DNA of 64,000 nt from PGYR01 sp034670025. GTDB lineage: Bacteria > Bacteroidota > Ignavibacteria > Kapaibacteriales > UBA2268. Both the position numbers and the translations under genes were made by a program. Below the pieces are notes generated by a model. That model ran no database searches. It worked only from the letters and a program-made list of their open reading frames with translations, and was not told the origin of the DNA. The stretch spans positions 744,001-808,000 of the forward strand of contig JAXMOE010000001.1 of NCBI GenBank assembly GCA_034670025.1, in the 5' to 3' direction. Positions 8,343-16,138 of this stretch are shown piece after piece (position 1 is the first letter of the stretch; each line of letters begins with the position of its first letter).

Positions 8343-9551
8343 TTTATGTTTCACGTTGGTTATGCTCAAAACTGGGAAGTATTTACTCCAGAAAACTCTG
8401 TTCTTGAATCTAATTTAATTTCAGAAATACTGGTAGATGAGAATAACGTAGTTTGGATAGCTACAGGTACTGGTTTAGCAAAGTTTGAAAATAATCAATT
8501 GACACTTCTTAATAATTCAAATTCAATTTTGCCAAAACAAAATGTAACAGATTTATTTATTGACAATAATAATTTACTTTGGGTCTTATTTGAAGATAAG
8601 ATATACAGAGGAATAAATAGCGGTTTTGAGCTTTATAGAAATGATTTTGGTGGAAGTGAAATAGCAGTTGATAATAATGGTGTTATTTACATAGGAAATT
8701 ACAAGTATCTTATTCAATTATCAGAAAATAATAGATTAGATACAATTTACCATTCTGTTGATTTTGATAACAGACCCATTAAGAGTATCATTAATGATAA
8801 AAAAAATACTTTATGGTTTACTAAAGCAAACAACTATGCCGAGTTTTGGATTTACTCTGATGACAAAGTTATTAAATCTGACTCAATGGACATTAATGTT
8901 CAAATAAGTGATTTCAATGAATTCAAGTTAGACAAATTAGGAAACATTTGGATTTGTGGGCTTCAAGGAACCTTAGTAAAGTATGAGATAGACACTGATA
9001 AATGGTACGATATGAATGAAGAGTATTCATTAGATTTTAGCAATTTTATTAGAGTCAATGCCCTTAATTTTGATATTAATAACAATATTCATTTTGTTAC
9101 AACTACTAACATTAAATCCCCGTCAAAACTCTACTCTTATAATGGCAATGAGTTTGAAGTTGCAACATTTGATTCAATTTATCCTGAAGAATTGCCTTTT
9201 AGAGGTCAAAGTAGTATGGCAATAGATTATGAAAACAATATTTACATTGCTGCAGTTAGTGTTGGTCTTTTCAAACTAAATGCAAGCACAACCTCAGTAA
9301 TTTCAACTACTTCAGACAAAATAAAAATATACCCAAATCCTACAAAAAGCCAACTCAATTTTGATTTGAGTGGCGAGATAGTAAAATCAATTACTATCAC
9401 AGATTTGAATGGTAAAGAAGTTATCACATATAACTCTGAACTAAGCAATCTAAATAGTATAGATATTAGTGCATTAATTACGGGGCAGTATTTCATATCA
9501 TTTGAACTAACCGACCAATCGGTTATCAACAAAAAGTTTGTGAAGGAGTAA
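8340..9551 (+). CDS. T9SS-type beta-propeller paralogue, export signal probably broken
   Basis: A 403-residue paralogue of the preceding protein. Blades read VDENNVVWIATGTGLAKF, IDNNNLLWVLFED and DKLGNIWICGLQG, and the C-terminal T9SS domain is almost identical to its neighbour's. From TTG 8340 only the end of a signal peptide (FMFHVGYAQ) remains, because the natural start at ATG 8307 is cut off by TAA 8319-8321. The rest of the frame is intact with no other lesion, so inactivation is recent, or the stop is a strain or assembly variant. If made as it stands, the product would probably stay in the cytoplasm. Confidence 0.7.
   Translation: MFMFHVGYAQNWEVFTPENSVLESNLISEILVDENNVVWIATGTGLAKFENNQLTLLNNSNSILPKQNVTDLFIDNNNLLWVLFEDKIYRGINSGFELYRNDFGGSEIAVDNNGVIYIGNYKYLIQLSENNRLDTIYHSVDFDNRPIKSIINDKKNTLWFTKANNYAEFWIYSDDKVIKSDSMDINVQISDFNEFKLDKLGNIWICGLQGTLVKYEIDTDKWYDMNEEYSLDFSNFIRVNALNFDINNNIHFVTTTNIKSPSKLYSYNGNEFEVATFDSIYPEELPFRGQSSMAIDYENNIYIAAVSVGLFKLNASTTSVISTTSDKIKIYPNPTKSQLNFDLSGEIVKSITITDLNGKEVITYNSELSNLNSIDISALITGQYFISFELTDQSVINKKFVKE
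9315..9551 (+). repeat. T9SS sorting-domain repeat, copy 2
   Basis: Direct repeat of 8066-8302. Long exact stretches are shared, including the codons for SITITDLNGKEVITYNSEL. The match begins at the sorting domain and ends at the stop codon. Confidence 0.85.
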
Positions 9552-9595
9552 AACCTCACAAATATCACACCTTATAATTTTCAACTAATCATAGA

Positions 9596-9626
9596 TTTGG
9601 TCTATTGCTTTGTTATTTTAGTGCTT
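9596..9626 (+). promoter_or_regulatory. possible promoter of ddl
   Basis: TTTG (9596-9599), a 19-base spacer, then TAGTGCTT (9619-9626). The spacing is canonical but the -7 box is only a partial TAnnTTTG match. It lies 36 bases before the ddl start. Confidence 0.35.
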
Positions 9627-9661
9627 AACTTAACTACAAAATATCAAAATAGATACAGAAT

Positions 9662-10693
9662 ATGAATATAGCAGTTTTAATGGGTGGTGTTTCTCCTGAA
9701 AGAAACATATCACTCTTCGGCGGCAAAGCAATCTACAACGCTTTATCAGACAAAGGACATAATGTTATAGCTGTTGACCCAGCCTTGGGTACTGATAGCA
9801 AGATTAACATAAATGAAATAGACATCAACACTACTCCAATTTCAAGAGAAGAGCTTAAAGAATACGATAAGCGTTCTATATTGAATTGTATCAATTCTAA
9901 TATATTTGATAATATTGATTGTGTATTCATAATCTTGCACGGTGAGAATGGAGAAGATGGATTAGTTCAATCACTATTAGAGTTGCGAGGAATACCTTAT
10001 ACTGGTTCTGGTGTAAAATCATCATCTTTATCAATGGATAAGATTACAACCAAAATGCTATTCAATTACTCTAATATCCCCACTCCCCCATGGTCTGTAG
10101 TTGATATTCACTCAGCCGATGATTTTGATTTACTCGAATCAATCAGAAACGAAATTGGTCGAAACATAGTTGTAAAGCCAAACAATCAAGGGTCTGCTGT
10201 AGGAATCAACATAATAGAAGGTGGTAACTTAGATGATTTGAGTTCAGCTATTAAAGAAGCATCAAAGTATTCTACAGATGTGCTATTAGAAACCTATATA
10301 CCTGGCAAAGAGATAACTGTTGGTATTTTAGACAACGAGCCACTACCCCCTATCGAGATTGTTCCAAATGAAGGTTATTATGATTTTGAACACAAATATA
10401 CCAAAGGCAAAACAAGCTATATTTGCCCTGCAGAATTAGAAGATCATATTGCAGGATTTGCTCAAAGTATCTCATTAGATGCTTCAATGGTATGCGGCAC
10501 AAGCGATTTTAGTAGAGTTGATTTGAGAGTAACTAAGGAAGGGCAGATATTTTGCTTAGAGGTAAACACAATACCTGGCTTCACTGAGACATCGCTATTC
10601 CCTATGGCTGCAAAGGCAGCTGGAATTGATTTTGGAGATTTGTGTGAGAAACTTGTAAATTTGGGAATTGAAAGCTATAAAAATGGAAAATAG
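9662..10693 (+). CDS. ddl: D-alanine--D-alanine ligase
   Basis: Joins two D-alanines with ATP for peptidoglycan precursor synthesis in the cytoplasm. The 343 residues follow the ATP-grasp Ddl pattern: N-terminal VLMGGVSPERNISLFGGKAI, the FIILHGENGEDGLVQ and LLELRGIPYTGSG signatures (about 90-115), VVKPNNQGSAVGI in the central domain, and the C-terminal metal and substrate site FSRVDLRV...FCLEVNTIPGFTETSLFP. Normal length. The 3' end abuts the PfkB-family kinase gene, indicating cotranscription. Confidence 0.95.
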   Translation: MNIAVLMGGVSPERNISLFGGKAIYNALSDKGHNVIAVDPALGTDSKININEIDINTTPISREELKEYDKRSILNCINSNIFDNIDCVFIILHGENGEDGLVQSLLELRGIPYTGSGVKSSSLSMDKITTKMLFNYSNIPTPPWSVVDIHSADDFDLLESIRNEIGRNIVVKPNNQGSAVGINIIEGGNLDDLSSAIKEASKYSTDVLLETYIPGKEITVGILDNEPLPPIEIVPNEGYYDFEHKYTKGKTSYICPAELEDHIAGFAQSISLDASMVCGTSDFSRVDLRVTKEGQIFCLEVNTIPGFTETSLFPMAAKAAGIDFGDLCEKLVNLGIESYKNGK

Positions 10694-10697
10694 AACA

Positions 10698-11696
10698 ATG
10701 ATAAATAAAGATATAAAATTATGTGGTTTAGGTAATGCAATAGTTGATTTTCAATTCGAAGTATCGGATGAAGAAATTCAGGAATTATCATTAGAAAAAG
10801 GAACAATGACGTTAGTTGTTGATGAAGCACAAGAGAAAATACTCCAAAGAATGGGCAATAGAACTCAGTACAAATCGAGCGGTGGTTCGGCTGCTAATAC
10901 TGTGATTGCTTTCTCAAGCTTTGGTGGCAAATCTGCTTACAAATCGATGATTGGTGAGGACGAAGATGGGAATTTCTATGCAAATGAATTCAATGAGTTA
11001 GGGATTATATTTGACTCTAAGATAGACACAGATGACTACACAGGCAGATGTCTAGTCCTTATCTCTCCAGATTCGGAAAGGACAATGCTAACATCACTCG
11101 GTGCTACCCAAAATTATAATAAAGATTTTATTTCAGATAAGATTATAAAAAGATCTGAGTGGTTATACATTGAAGGATATAAATTAACGGAAGACACTGG
11201 TTACGAAGCGGCTTTGTTAGCTTGTAATGTTGCGAAAAAATATGACACGAAAATAGCACTAACTATTTCTGACAAATTTATAATTGATTTGTTTCGCGAA
11301 CGTTTAGAGAAAATTGCTGAGTATGCAGATTTAATTTTCTGCAATGAAGTAGAAGGAATGTTGTTCACAGAAGCTGTTGATTCTGCAGATGCAATAGATA
11401 AGCTTTCAAACAAATACAAGAATATTGCATTTACAAAAGGTGCTGAGGGTTCTCATATAATTTGGGATGGTAATTTTTACGAAGTACCAGCCTACAATGC
11501 AACCCCAGTGGACAGTACTGGTGCTGGTGATATGTATGCTGGTGGTTTTTTCTACGGTCTTATATATGGTGAGTCAATAGAAAGAGCTGGGAATTTGGGT
11601 TCATTAGCTGCCAGCAGAGTAGTTAGTCAACACGGCGCAAGACTAAAAGAAAGTCATACTGACTTGGCAAAAGAAATATTTTCGAAATTCAAATAG
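10698..11696 (+). CDS. PfkB-family carbohydrate/nucleoside kinase (adenosine kinase-like)
   Basis: A ribokinase/PfkB-fold kinase. It has the substrate-binding N-terminal strand KLCGLGNAIVDFQFEV, the GGSAANTVIAFSSFGG motif, a GKSAYKSMIGEDEDG segment and the C-terminal catalytic signature DSTGAGDMYAGGF, in which the Asp of GAGD is the general base. The overall pattern (GNAxVD, short lid) resembles bacterial adenosine kinase/PfkB proteins in Bacteroidota, but the substrate is not certain. ATG 10698, four bases after the ddl stop with GGAAAA just upstream, is the preferred start; ATG 10683 would overlap ddl. Confidence 0.85.
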   Translation: MINKDIKLCGLGNAIVDFQFEVSDEEIQELSLEKGTMTLVVDEAQEKILQRMGNRTQYKSSGGSAANTVIAFSSFGGKSAYKSMIGEDEDGNFYANEFNELGIIFDSKIDTDDYTGRCLVLISPDSERTMLTSLGATQNYNKDFISDKIIKRSEWLYIEGYKLTEDTGYEAALLACNVAKKYDTKIALTISDKFIIDLFRERLEKIAEYADLIFCNEVEGMLFTEAVDSADAIDKLSNKYKNIAFTKGAEGSHIIWDGNFYEVPAYNATPVDSTGAGDMYAGGFFYGLIYGESIERAGNLGSLAASRVVSQHGARLKESHTDLAKEIFSKFK

Positions 11697-11707
11697 TTAA
11701 ATATAAC

Positions 11708-13021
11708 ATGAAATTTATAATCTCAATTTTCTTATTCATTACTCCTTTTGTAGCATTTTCTAAAGGAATGACATTCGATGAATTTGCTCCAAAAATACAA
11801 AAATATTTTGATAATAAGTTAATTCAAGACATTCAAAAATCACTACCTACTGACAGCAAATATCAGATTTGGGGTTGGGATGTAGGTGATTTTACAGGTG
11901 ATGGGTACTATGATGTTGCATTTTCAGTTCGAGTAGCTGCTGATAAAGGAAAGAAGATAAGAACCTATATGTTTGCGGATATTGAAGGATACTTAGTAGA
12001 AGTTGCTACCTTTAGGTATGACTTTTTTGAAATTCCTTTGGAGATAGGTATTGTGATAAGAGATAATGTTTGTTTTATTACTCAAAAGCATAAGCAATAC
12101 AAATGGACAATATGGGGTTATACTTTTAATAATGGCAATTTGATTAAAGTCGATGAGTTCAATACAGAAAGAGACGGTAAGTTTACTAAAGAGACTTATG
12201 AAAACTATATGAGTCTGAAGAATCAAGAAAAGTATTTAATTACGAGTAATGGTAACATTGAATACGAACTTAATTTTGTTACTCTCCCCTCTTACCCAAG
12301 AGGTAAAATCATTTATGAGGGTTACACTAATGAAATTCATAGCGATAAAGTAAAATATGTTAAAAAAGGAGCATTCGATTGGGAAGGTGCAGAAGACGCC
12401 TCATTCAAAATTAGTTCATCTTATGATAGTGATTTCCTCTATTTAGATATAAATATAGTAGATGACAAAATAATTTATCCTGATTGTGAAGATTGTATTG
12501 GAGATTATGTTGATTTGTGGCTGGAAAACAAACCGTTAGATCAAGATAAGCTTTATAAGTTGAAAGATAGAAAGTTGAACAACTTTGACTCAAAGGAATC
12601 TAACTACTTCAACATTTCTATTCAACCGGGAAATTTTTTAGATGTTAAACCAAGTGTTCAATTAAGGACATTAGACAAAGAAAATAGCGAAATAAAAGAA
12701 GCGAGTCAGAATATTAGCTCATATTCTAATTTAACTGACAATGGATATAACATAAAATGTAAGCTACCTTTATCACTAATTGGGCTTAACAGCATTAACG
12801 AGAATGAATTTTATGAAGTTCCTTGCTCCGTAGTACTACATGATGTAGATAATATATTTAGACCAAATGAGAAATCAGAAGTATCTTCTTCTGATAATCT
12901 ATTACAAGAGCCAACAACTTATGGAACATTGCTATTAGTTCCACCTAATAAGTGGTACGGCTATGTTGAAAATATATATAGTAGTAAGTTATTATACCAT
13001 CTTGAAAAATATGGTTTATAA
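11708..13021 (+). CDS. secreted protein with FG-GAP-like N-terminus and CBM9-like C-terminal domain
   Basis: 437 residues with a signal peptide (FIISIFLFITPFVAFS). The N-terminal half includes WDVGDFTGDGYYDVAFSVR, resembling an FG-GAP/calcium-loop segment. The C-terminal half (about 220-437) looks like a CBM9/DOMON-type beta-sandwich: FDWEGAEDASFKISSSYDS, FLYLDINIVDDKI, then DYVDLWLEN and a YNIKCKLPLSLIG strand. Such domains bind sugars or haem on exported proteins. No T9SS tail is obvious. It starts 11 bases after the kinase gene, so it may be cotranscribed. The ligand is unknown. Confidence 0.65.
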   Translation: MKFIISIFLFITPFVAFSKGMTFDEFAPKIQKYFDNKLIQDIQKSLPTDSKYQIWGWDVGDFTGDGYYDVAFSVRVAADKGKKIRTYMFADIEGYLVEVATFRYDFFEIPLEIGIVIRDNVCFITQKHKQYKWTIWGYTFNNGNLIKVDEFNTERDGKFTKETYENYMSLKNQEKYLITSNGNIEYELNFVTLPSYPRGKIIYEGYTNEIHSDKVKYVKKGAFDWEGAEDASFKISSSYDSDFLYLDINIVDDKIIYPDCEDCIGDYVDLWLENKPLDQDKLYKLKDRKLNNFDSKESNYFNISIQPGNFLDVKPSVQLRTLDKENSEIKEASQNISSYSNLTDNGYNIKCKLPLSLIGLNSINENEFYEVPCSVVLHDVDNIFRPNEKSEVSSSDNLLQEPTTYGTLLLVPPNKWYGYVENIYSSKLLYHLEKYGL

Positions 13022-13066
13022 ATACATATCTAACATCTAAATGTTTATAATTAAATAGTATAATAT

Positions 13067-13097
13067 TTTGAAGTTGAGATAAAAGTCACTAATTTTG
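13067..13097 (+). promoter_or_regulatory. Bacteroidota-type promoter of the ATP synthase operon
   Basis: TTTG (13067-13070), exactly 19 bases, then TAATTTTG (13090-13097), a full match to TAnnTTTG. The predicted transcript start is near 13104, 27 bases before the first start codon. Confidence 0.8.
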
Positions 13098-13130
13098 AAG
13101 CTGTTAATTTTACAGTTTTAAGTTCTTATA

Positions 13131-13355
13131 ATGAAAAAAGATAAATCAGACAGAGCAAAAATTATAAAAGAAATGTCGCCTTATATAACATTAGGTTTAG
13201 ACTTTGCTTTGACAGTTTTACTGCTTTCACTATTAGGCTACTGGTTAGACAATAAATATGACACCTCACCTATGTGGGTTCTGATTTGTTCATTGTTTGG
13301 GATTGTAGTTGCATTTTATAAGTTTTTTAAAGTTGTTATGAAAAAGAAAAAATGA
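13131..13355 (+). CDS. atpZ: AtpZ/AtpI-family protein
   Basis: A 74-residue protein with two transmembrane helices (about 15-37 and 47-68) separated by GYWLDNKYDTSPMWVLI, the typical AtpZ hairpin (G-x-W-L-D-x-K...T-x-P). Members precede F-type ATP synthase operons; AtpZ with AtpI has been linked to magnesium or calcium transport and c-ring assembly. It is the first gene behind the operon promoter. Confidence 0.82.
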   Translation: MKKDKSDRAKIIKEMSPYITLGLDFALTVLLLSLLGYWLDNKYDTSPMWVLICSLFGIVVAFYKFFKVVMKKKK

Positions 13356-13368
13356 GAAGCTTTTACTA

Positions 13369-13686
13369 ATGTTTTGGCCGATATCTGTTGGAATATTGTT
13401 AAATGTATTTGGATTAATTTATTCAATAATAACAATAAAACACAGTTTAAATAAAGACGAATGGGACAGCTTTTATACTTGGTATGGAACCTCAAGTATC
13501 ATAAAATATTTATTATTACTGATTGGAATTTTAGTAGCAATACTATTGTTTGAGCTTGATAAAACATACTTATTACTCAGTTTTTTTATTTCATACATTA
13601 TATTTTTGATTTTTGAGATTATTTATCTGAACAAGACAAAAAGTTTTAGTAAGTTTGCAACTGAAAATAAAAACAAGGCGAAATAA
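13369..13686 (+). CDS. ATP synthase subunit I-like membrane protein
   Basis: 105 residues with about three or four hydrophobic helices and a basic C-terminal tail (ENKNKAK). It lies between atpZ and atpB, the place usually taken by AtpI, and its size and hydropathy fit that family. Sequence similarity to AtpI is too weak for certainty. Its stop codon is directly followed by the atpB start. Confidence 0.6.
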   Translation: MFWPISVGILLNVFGLIYSIITIKHSLNKDEWDSFYTWYGTSSIIKYLLLLIGILVAILLFELDKTYLLLSFFISYIIFLIFEIIYLNKTKSFSKFATENKNKAK

Positions 13687-14703
13687 ATGTCAAAAAATAA
13701 CACGCAAAACGAATCATTGAAGCAAGAATTGACTGAAGAAGTTGATGCAATCAAACATGATTTAGAAGAAGAAGTTCAAACGGAAGACAACCCTGTTAAT
13801 GAAATACTTGACGGTATGGGTGATCACGATGTCTTTAGTTGGGGACCATTACACTTAGACATTTTACCAGTGATTCTTTATGATGAAGGTCAGTTTCATT
13901 TTTATGGTAACAGAGAGAGTATGGAACAGTCTGGTGAGTACACAACTGAACATCACCATATTGTAGATGCTAACACACATGAAACTCCTGATTTAGACCT
14001 TTCTATTACTAATATGGTAGCTTTCCAATGGATAGCTATGATTTTATTAGCAGTTATTTTCTTTACAGTTTCCAGAAAAGCAAAGAAAAATGGTAGCAAT
14101 CCTCCAAAAGGAATTCAAAATCTATTCGAATCGGTTATAGTATTCGTAAGAGATGATGTTGTAAAACCAAATATAACAGGCAAAGCAGCAGATAGACTAC
14201 TGCCTTACTTCTTCATCCTGTTTTTATTTATTTTAGTTTTGAATTTAATGGGTCTATTGCCCGGTGGACATACAGCAACAGCCACACTGGGTGTATCTGC
14301 TGCTTTGGCAATAGTTGCCTTCTTTATTATTAATTATACGGCTATGAGAGAATCTGGACTTAAGGCATGGTTTCATCACTTGTTAGGTGGAGCACCATGG
14401 TGGTTAGGCTTTTTAATGATTCCAATTGAGATAGCATCATTATTTATTAAGCCATTTTCACTTACAATTCGTTTGTTTGCGAATATGGTAGCAGGACACA
14501 CTGTACTATTTTCTTTGATGGGATTATTATTCTTATTTCAATCAATAATAATAGCTCCAGCAATAGTTGGTTTTGCAACATTTATAAATTTACTTGAGCT
14601 TTTAGTTGCGTTCTTACAAGCTTATATTTTCACTATGCTAACGGCGATATTTGTTGGATTAGCAGTTGGTGAACATAGCCATGACGAAGAACATGCTCAT
14701 TAA
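13687..14703 (+). CDS. atpB: ATP synthase F0 subunit a
   Basis: Forms the proton half-channels next to the c-ring. Of 338 residues, the first ~105 are an acidic, histidine-containing extension (EHHHIVDAN) typical of Bacteroidota and Chlorobi subunit a. Membrane helices follow, with PYFFILFLFILVLNLMGLLPG and the essential arginine R262 in FSLTIRLFANMVAGH. A QAYIFTMLTAIFVGLAVGEHSHDEEHAH tail ends the protein. The family identification is firm. Confidence 0.96.
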   Translation: MSKNNTQNESLKQELTEEVDAIKHDLEEEVQTEDNPVNEILDGMGDHDVFSWGPLHLDILPVILYDEGQFHFYGNRESMEQSGEYTTEHHHIVDANTHETPDLDLSITNMVAFQWIAMILLAVIFFTVSRKAKKNGSNPPKGIQNLFESVIVFVRDDVVKPNITGKAADRLLPYFFILFLFILVLNLMGLLPGGHTATATLGVSAALAIVAFFIINYTAMRESGLKAWFHHLLGGAPWWLGFLMIPIEIASLFIKPFSLTIRLFANMVAGHTVLFSLMGLLFLFQSIIIAPAIVGFATFINLLELLVAFLQAYIFTMLTAIFVGLAVGEHSHDEEHAH

Positions 14704-14767
14704 TTAAATTATTTTTTTTAGAACATAATTTTTTATTTTTTATTCAAATATATTAGAGGTTTTTAAA

Positions 14768-14983
14768 ATGGAATTAGGATTGCTAGGAGCAGGAATAGGT
14801 GCAGGAATATCTGTATTTGGCGCAGCATTAGGAATTGGACGCTTAGCGGCTTCAGCTTTGGAAGCATCAGGTCGTCAACCAGAGGCTGCAGGTGACCTTA
14901 GAACAACAATGATTATCGCAGCGGCACTAATTGAGGGTGTTGCATTCTTCGCGTTAGTTATTTGTCTATTAATGGCATTATAA
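14768..14983 (+). CDS. atpE: ATP synthase F0 subunit c
   Basis: A 71-residue two-helix hairpin that oligomerises into the rotor ring. Helix 1 is glycine-rich (GAGIGAGISVFGAALGIG), the polar loop contains ASGRQPEA, and the ion-binding carboxylate is E56 in ALIEGVAF. The residues after E56 are Gly-Val, not Ser/Thr, so the sodium-binding signature is absent and proton coupling is the likely mode. A ribosome-binding site (AGAGG) lies upstream. A hairpin follows the gene. Confidence 0.96.
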   Translation: MELGLLGAGIGAGISVFGAALGIGRLAASALEASGRQPEAAGDLRTTMIIAAALIEGVAFFALVICLLMAL

Positions 14984-14992
14984 TTTTAATAT

Positions 14993-15026
14993 AGGGACTC
15001 TTATCTTTGGTTTGAGTCCCTCTTTT
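14993..15026 (+). terminator. hairpin between atpE and atpF (partial terminator or 3'-stabilising stem)
   Basis: Perfect 8-bp stem (14993-15000 with 15014-15021), a 13-base loop, then CTTTTATAT. The stem is modest and the T-tract weak, so partial termination or RNA-end protection is more likely than full termination, since four more atp genes follow. Confidence 0.55.
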
Positions 15027-15059
15027 ATATAAATAAGAAATAAAAAAAGGTATTGTTAG

Positions 15060-15554
15060 ATGGATACTATAATGAGTGTAAGCCCAGGTTTATTAATCTG
15101 GTCAATAATAAACTTTTTAATTATTTTATTCATATTAGGTAAATTTGCTTTTCCTGCTATGAAAAAGTCTCTTAGTGATAGAGAAGACAACATTAGAAGA
15201 AATATTGATGAAGCTAATGCTTTAAATGAAAAAGCACAAATTTTACTAAATGAAAGTCAAAATAAATTAGACAATGCTCAAAAAGAAGTATCTGAAATAT
15301 TGTCTAAGGCAAAATTGAGAGCGGATGAGAATATTCAGAATGCAATTGATGAAGCAGAAAAAAGTAAAGTCCAAATTTTAAATGATGCTAACAAGGAAAT
15401 AGAAAGAAAGAAAAATGACGCAATTGCTGAATTAAGAACAGAAGTTGCTGATTTGGTTGTAAATGCTACGGAAAAGATTCTTGAATCTAAGTTAGATAAA
15501 GAAGAACACTTGAAATTTGCAAAAGAGCAAATAGAAAAATTACCTAAAAATTAA
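15060..15554 (+). CDS. atpF: ATP synthase F0 subunit b
   Basis: The peripheral stalk subunit, 164 residues. One N-terminal membrane helix (about 8-28, LLIWSIINFLIILFILGKF) is followed by a long, highly charged alpha-helical coiled coil with the usual KKSLSDREDNIRRNIDEA segment. It is of standard length. It lies between the post-atpE hairpin and atpH, as in most F-type operons. Confidence 0.94.
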   Translation: MDTIMSVSPGLLIWSIINFLIILFILGKFAFPAMKKSLSDREDNIRRNIDEANALNEKAQILLNESQNKLDNAQKEVSEILSKAKLRADENIQNAIDEAEKSKVQILNDANKEIERKKNDAIAELRTEVADLVVNATEKILESKLDKEEHLKFAKEQIEKLPKN

Positions 15555-15566
15555 TAGGTTATTATA

Positions 15567-16103
15567 ATGAATGAAAAGATAGTATCATCAAGATATGCAA
15601 AAGCTTTCTACTCAGCTGCTAATGAAGTTCAGCAAGTAGAAGTAGTGCTCAATGATTTCAAATATATATTAGAAACTATTAAAAGTTCAAAAGAGTTGGA
15701 CAATTTGATAGATAGCCCTATTGTACCTGGAGAAAAGAAGCTATCGATTCTTTCGGAAATTTTTTCTGGTAGTATAAGTGACCTCACAATAGATATTTTG
15801 AAGTTAATTACAGAAAAATCTAGAACTAACTTAATTGATGATATTGCAAGAGAGTTTGAGTTAATTTATAATGATAAGCATAATATCATTCCAGTATTAG
15901 TTGAAACAGCTGTACAACTTGATGAAGAAGGAAAAAAGAAAACTACTGACATGTTGGGTGATTGGACTAAAGCAACTATTCAAGCAGAATATAAAGTTAA
16001 TCCTGACTTAAAAGGCGGATTAAAAATTAACATAGACGGTTGGGTGTTTGATGCAACAATCAAAAACCAATTAGAAAAGCTAAGAAAATCATTAGCTGGC
16101 TAA
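15567..16103 (+). CDS. atpH: ATP synthase F1 subunit delta
   Basis: Connects the b-dimer stalk to the alpha3beta3 head. The 178 residues begin with VSSRYAKAFYSAA, the conserved delta N-terminal helix, and end in the C-terminal domain pattern KVNPDLKGGLKINIDGWVFDATIKNQLEKLRKSL. It starts 12 bases after atpF. Confidence 0.94.
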   Translation: MNEKIVSSRYAKAFYSAANEVQQVEVVLNDFKYILETIKSSKELDNLIDSPIVPGEKKLSILSEIFSGSISDLTIDILKLITEKSRTNLIDDIAREFELIYNDKHNIIPVLVETAVQLDEEGKKKTTDMLGDWTKATIQAEYKVNPDLKGGLKINIDGWVFDATIKNQLEKLRKSLAG

Positions 16104-16138
16104 ATAAGAATTTTAAATTTAATTATAAGGTTAAATAA

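Noticed and set aside
14768..14983. Sodium-dependent c-ring
   Set aside because: The residues after the ion-binding Glu are Gly-Val, and the Ser/Thr and Gln ligands of sodium c-subunits are missing.
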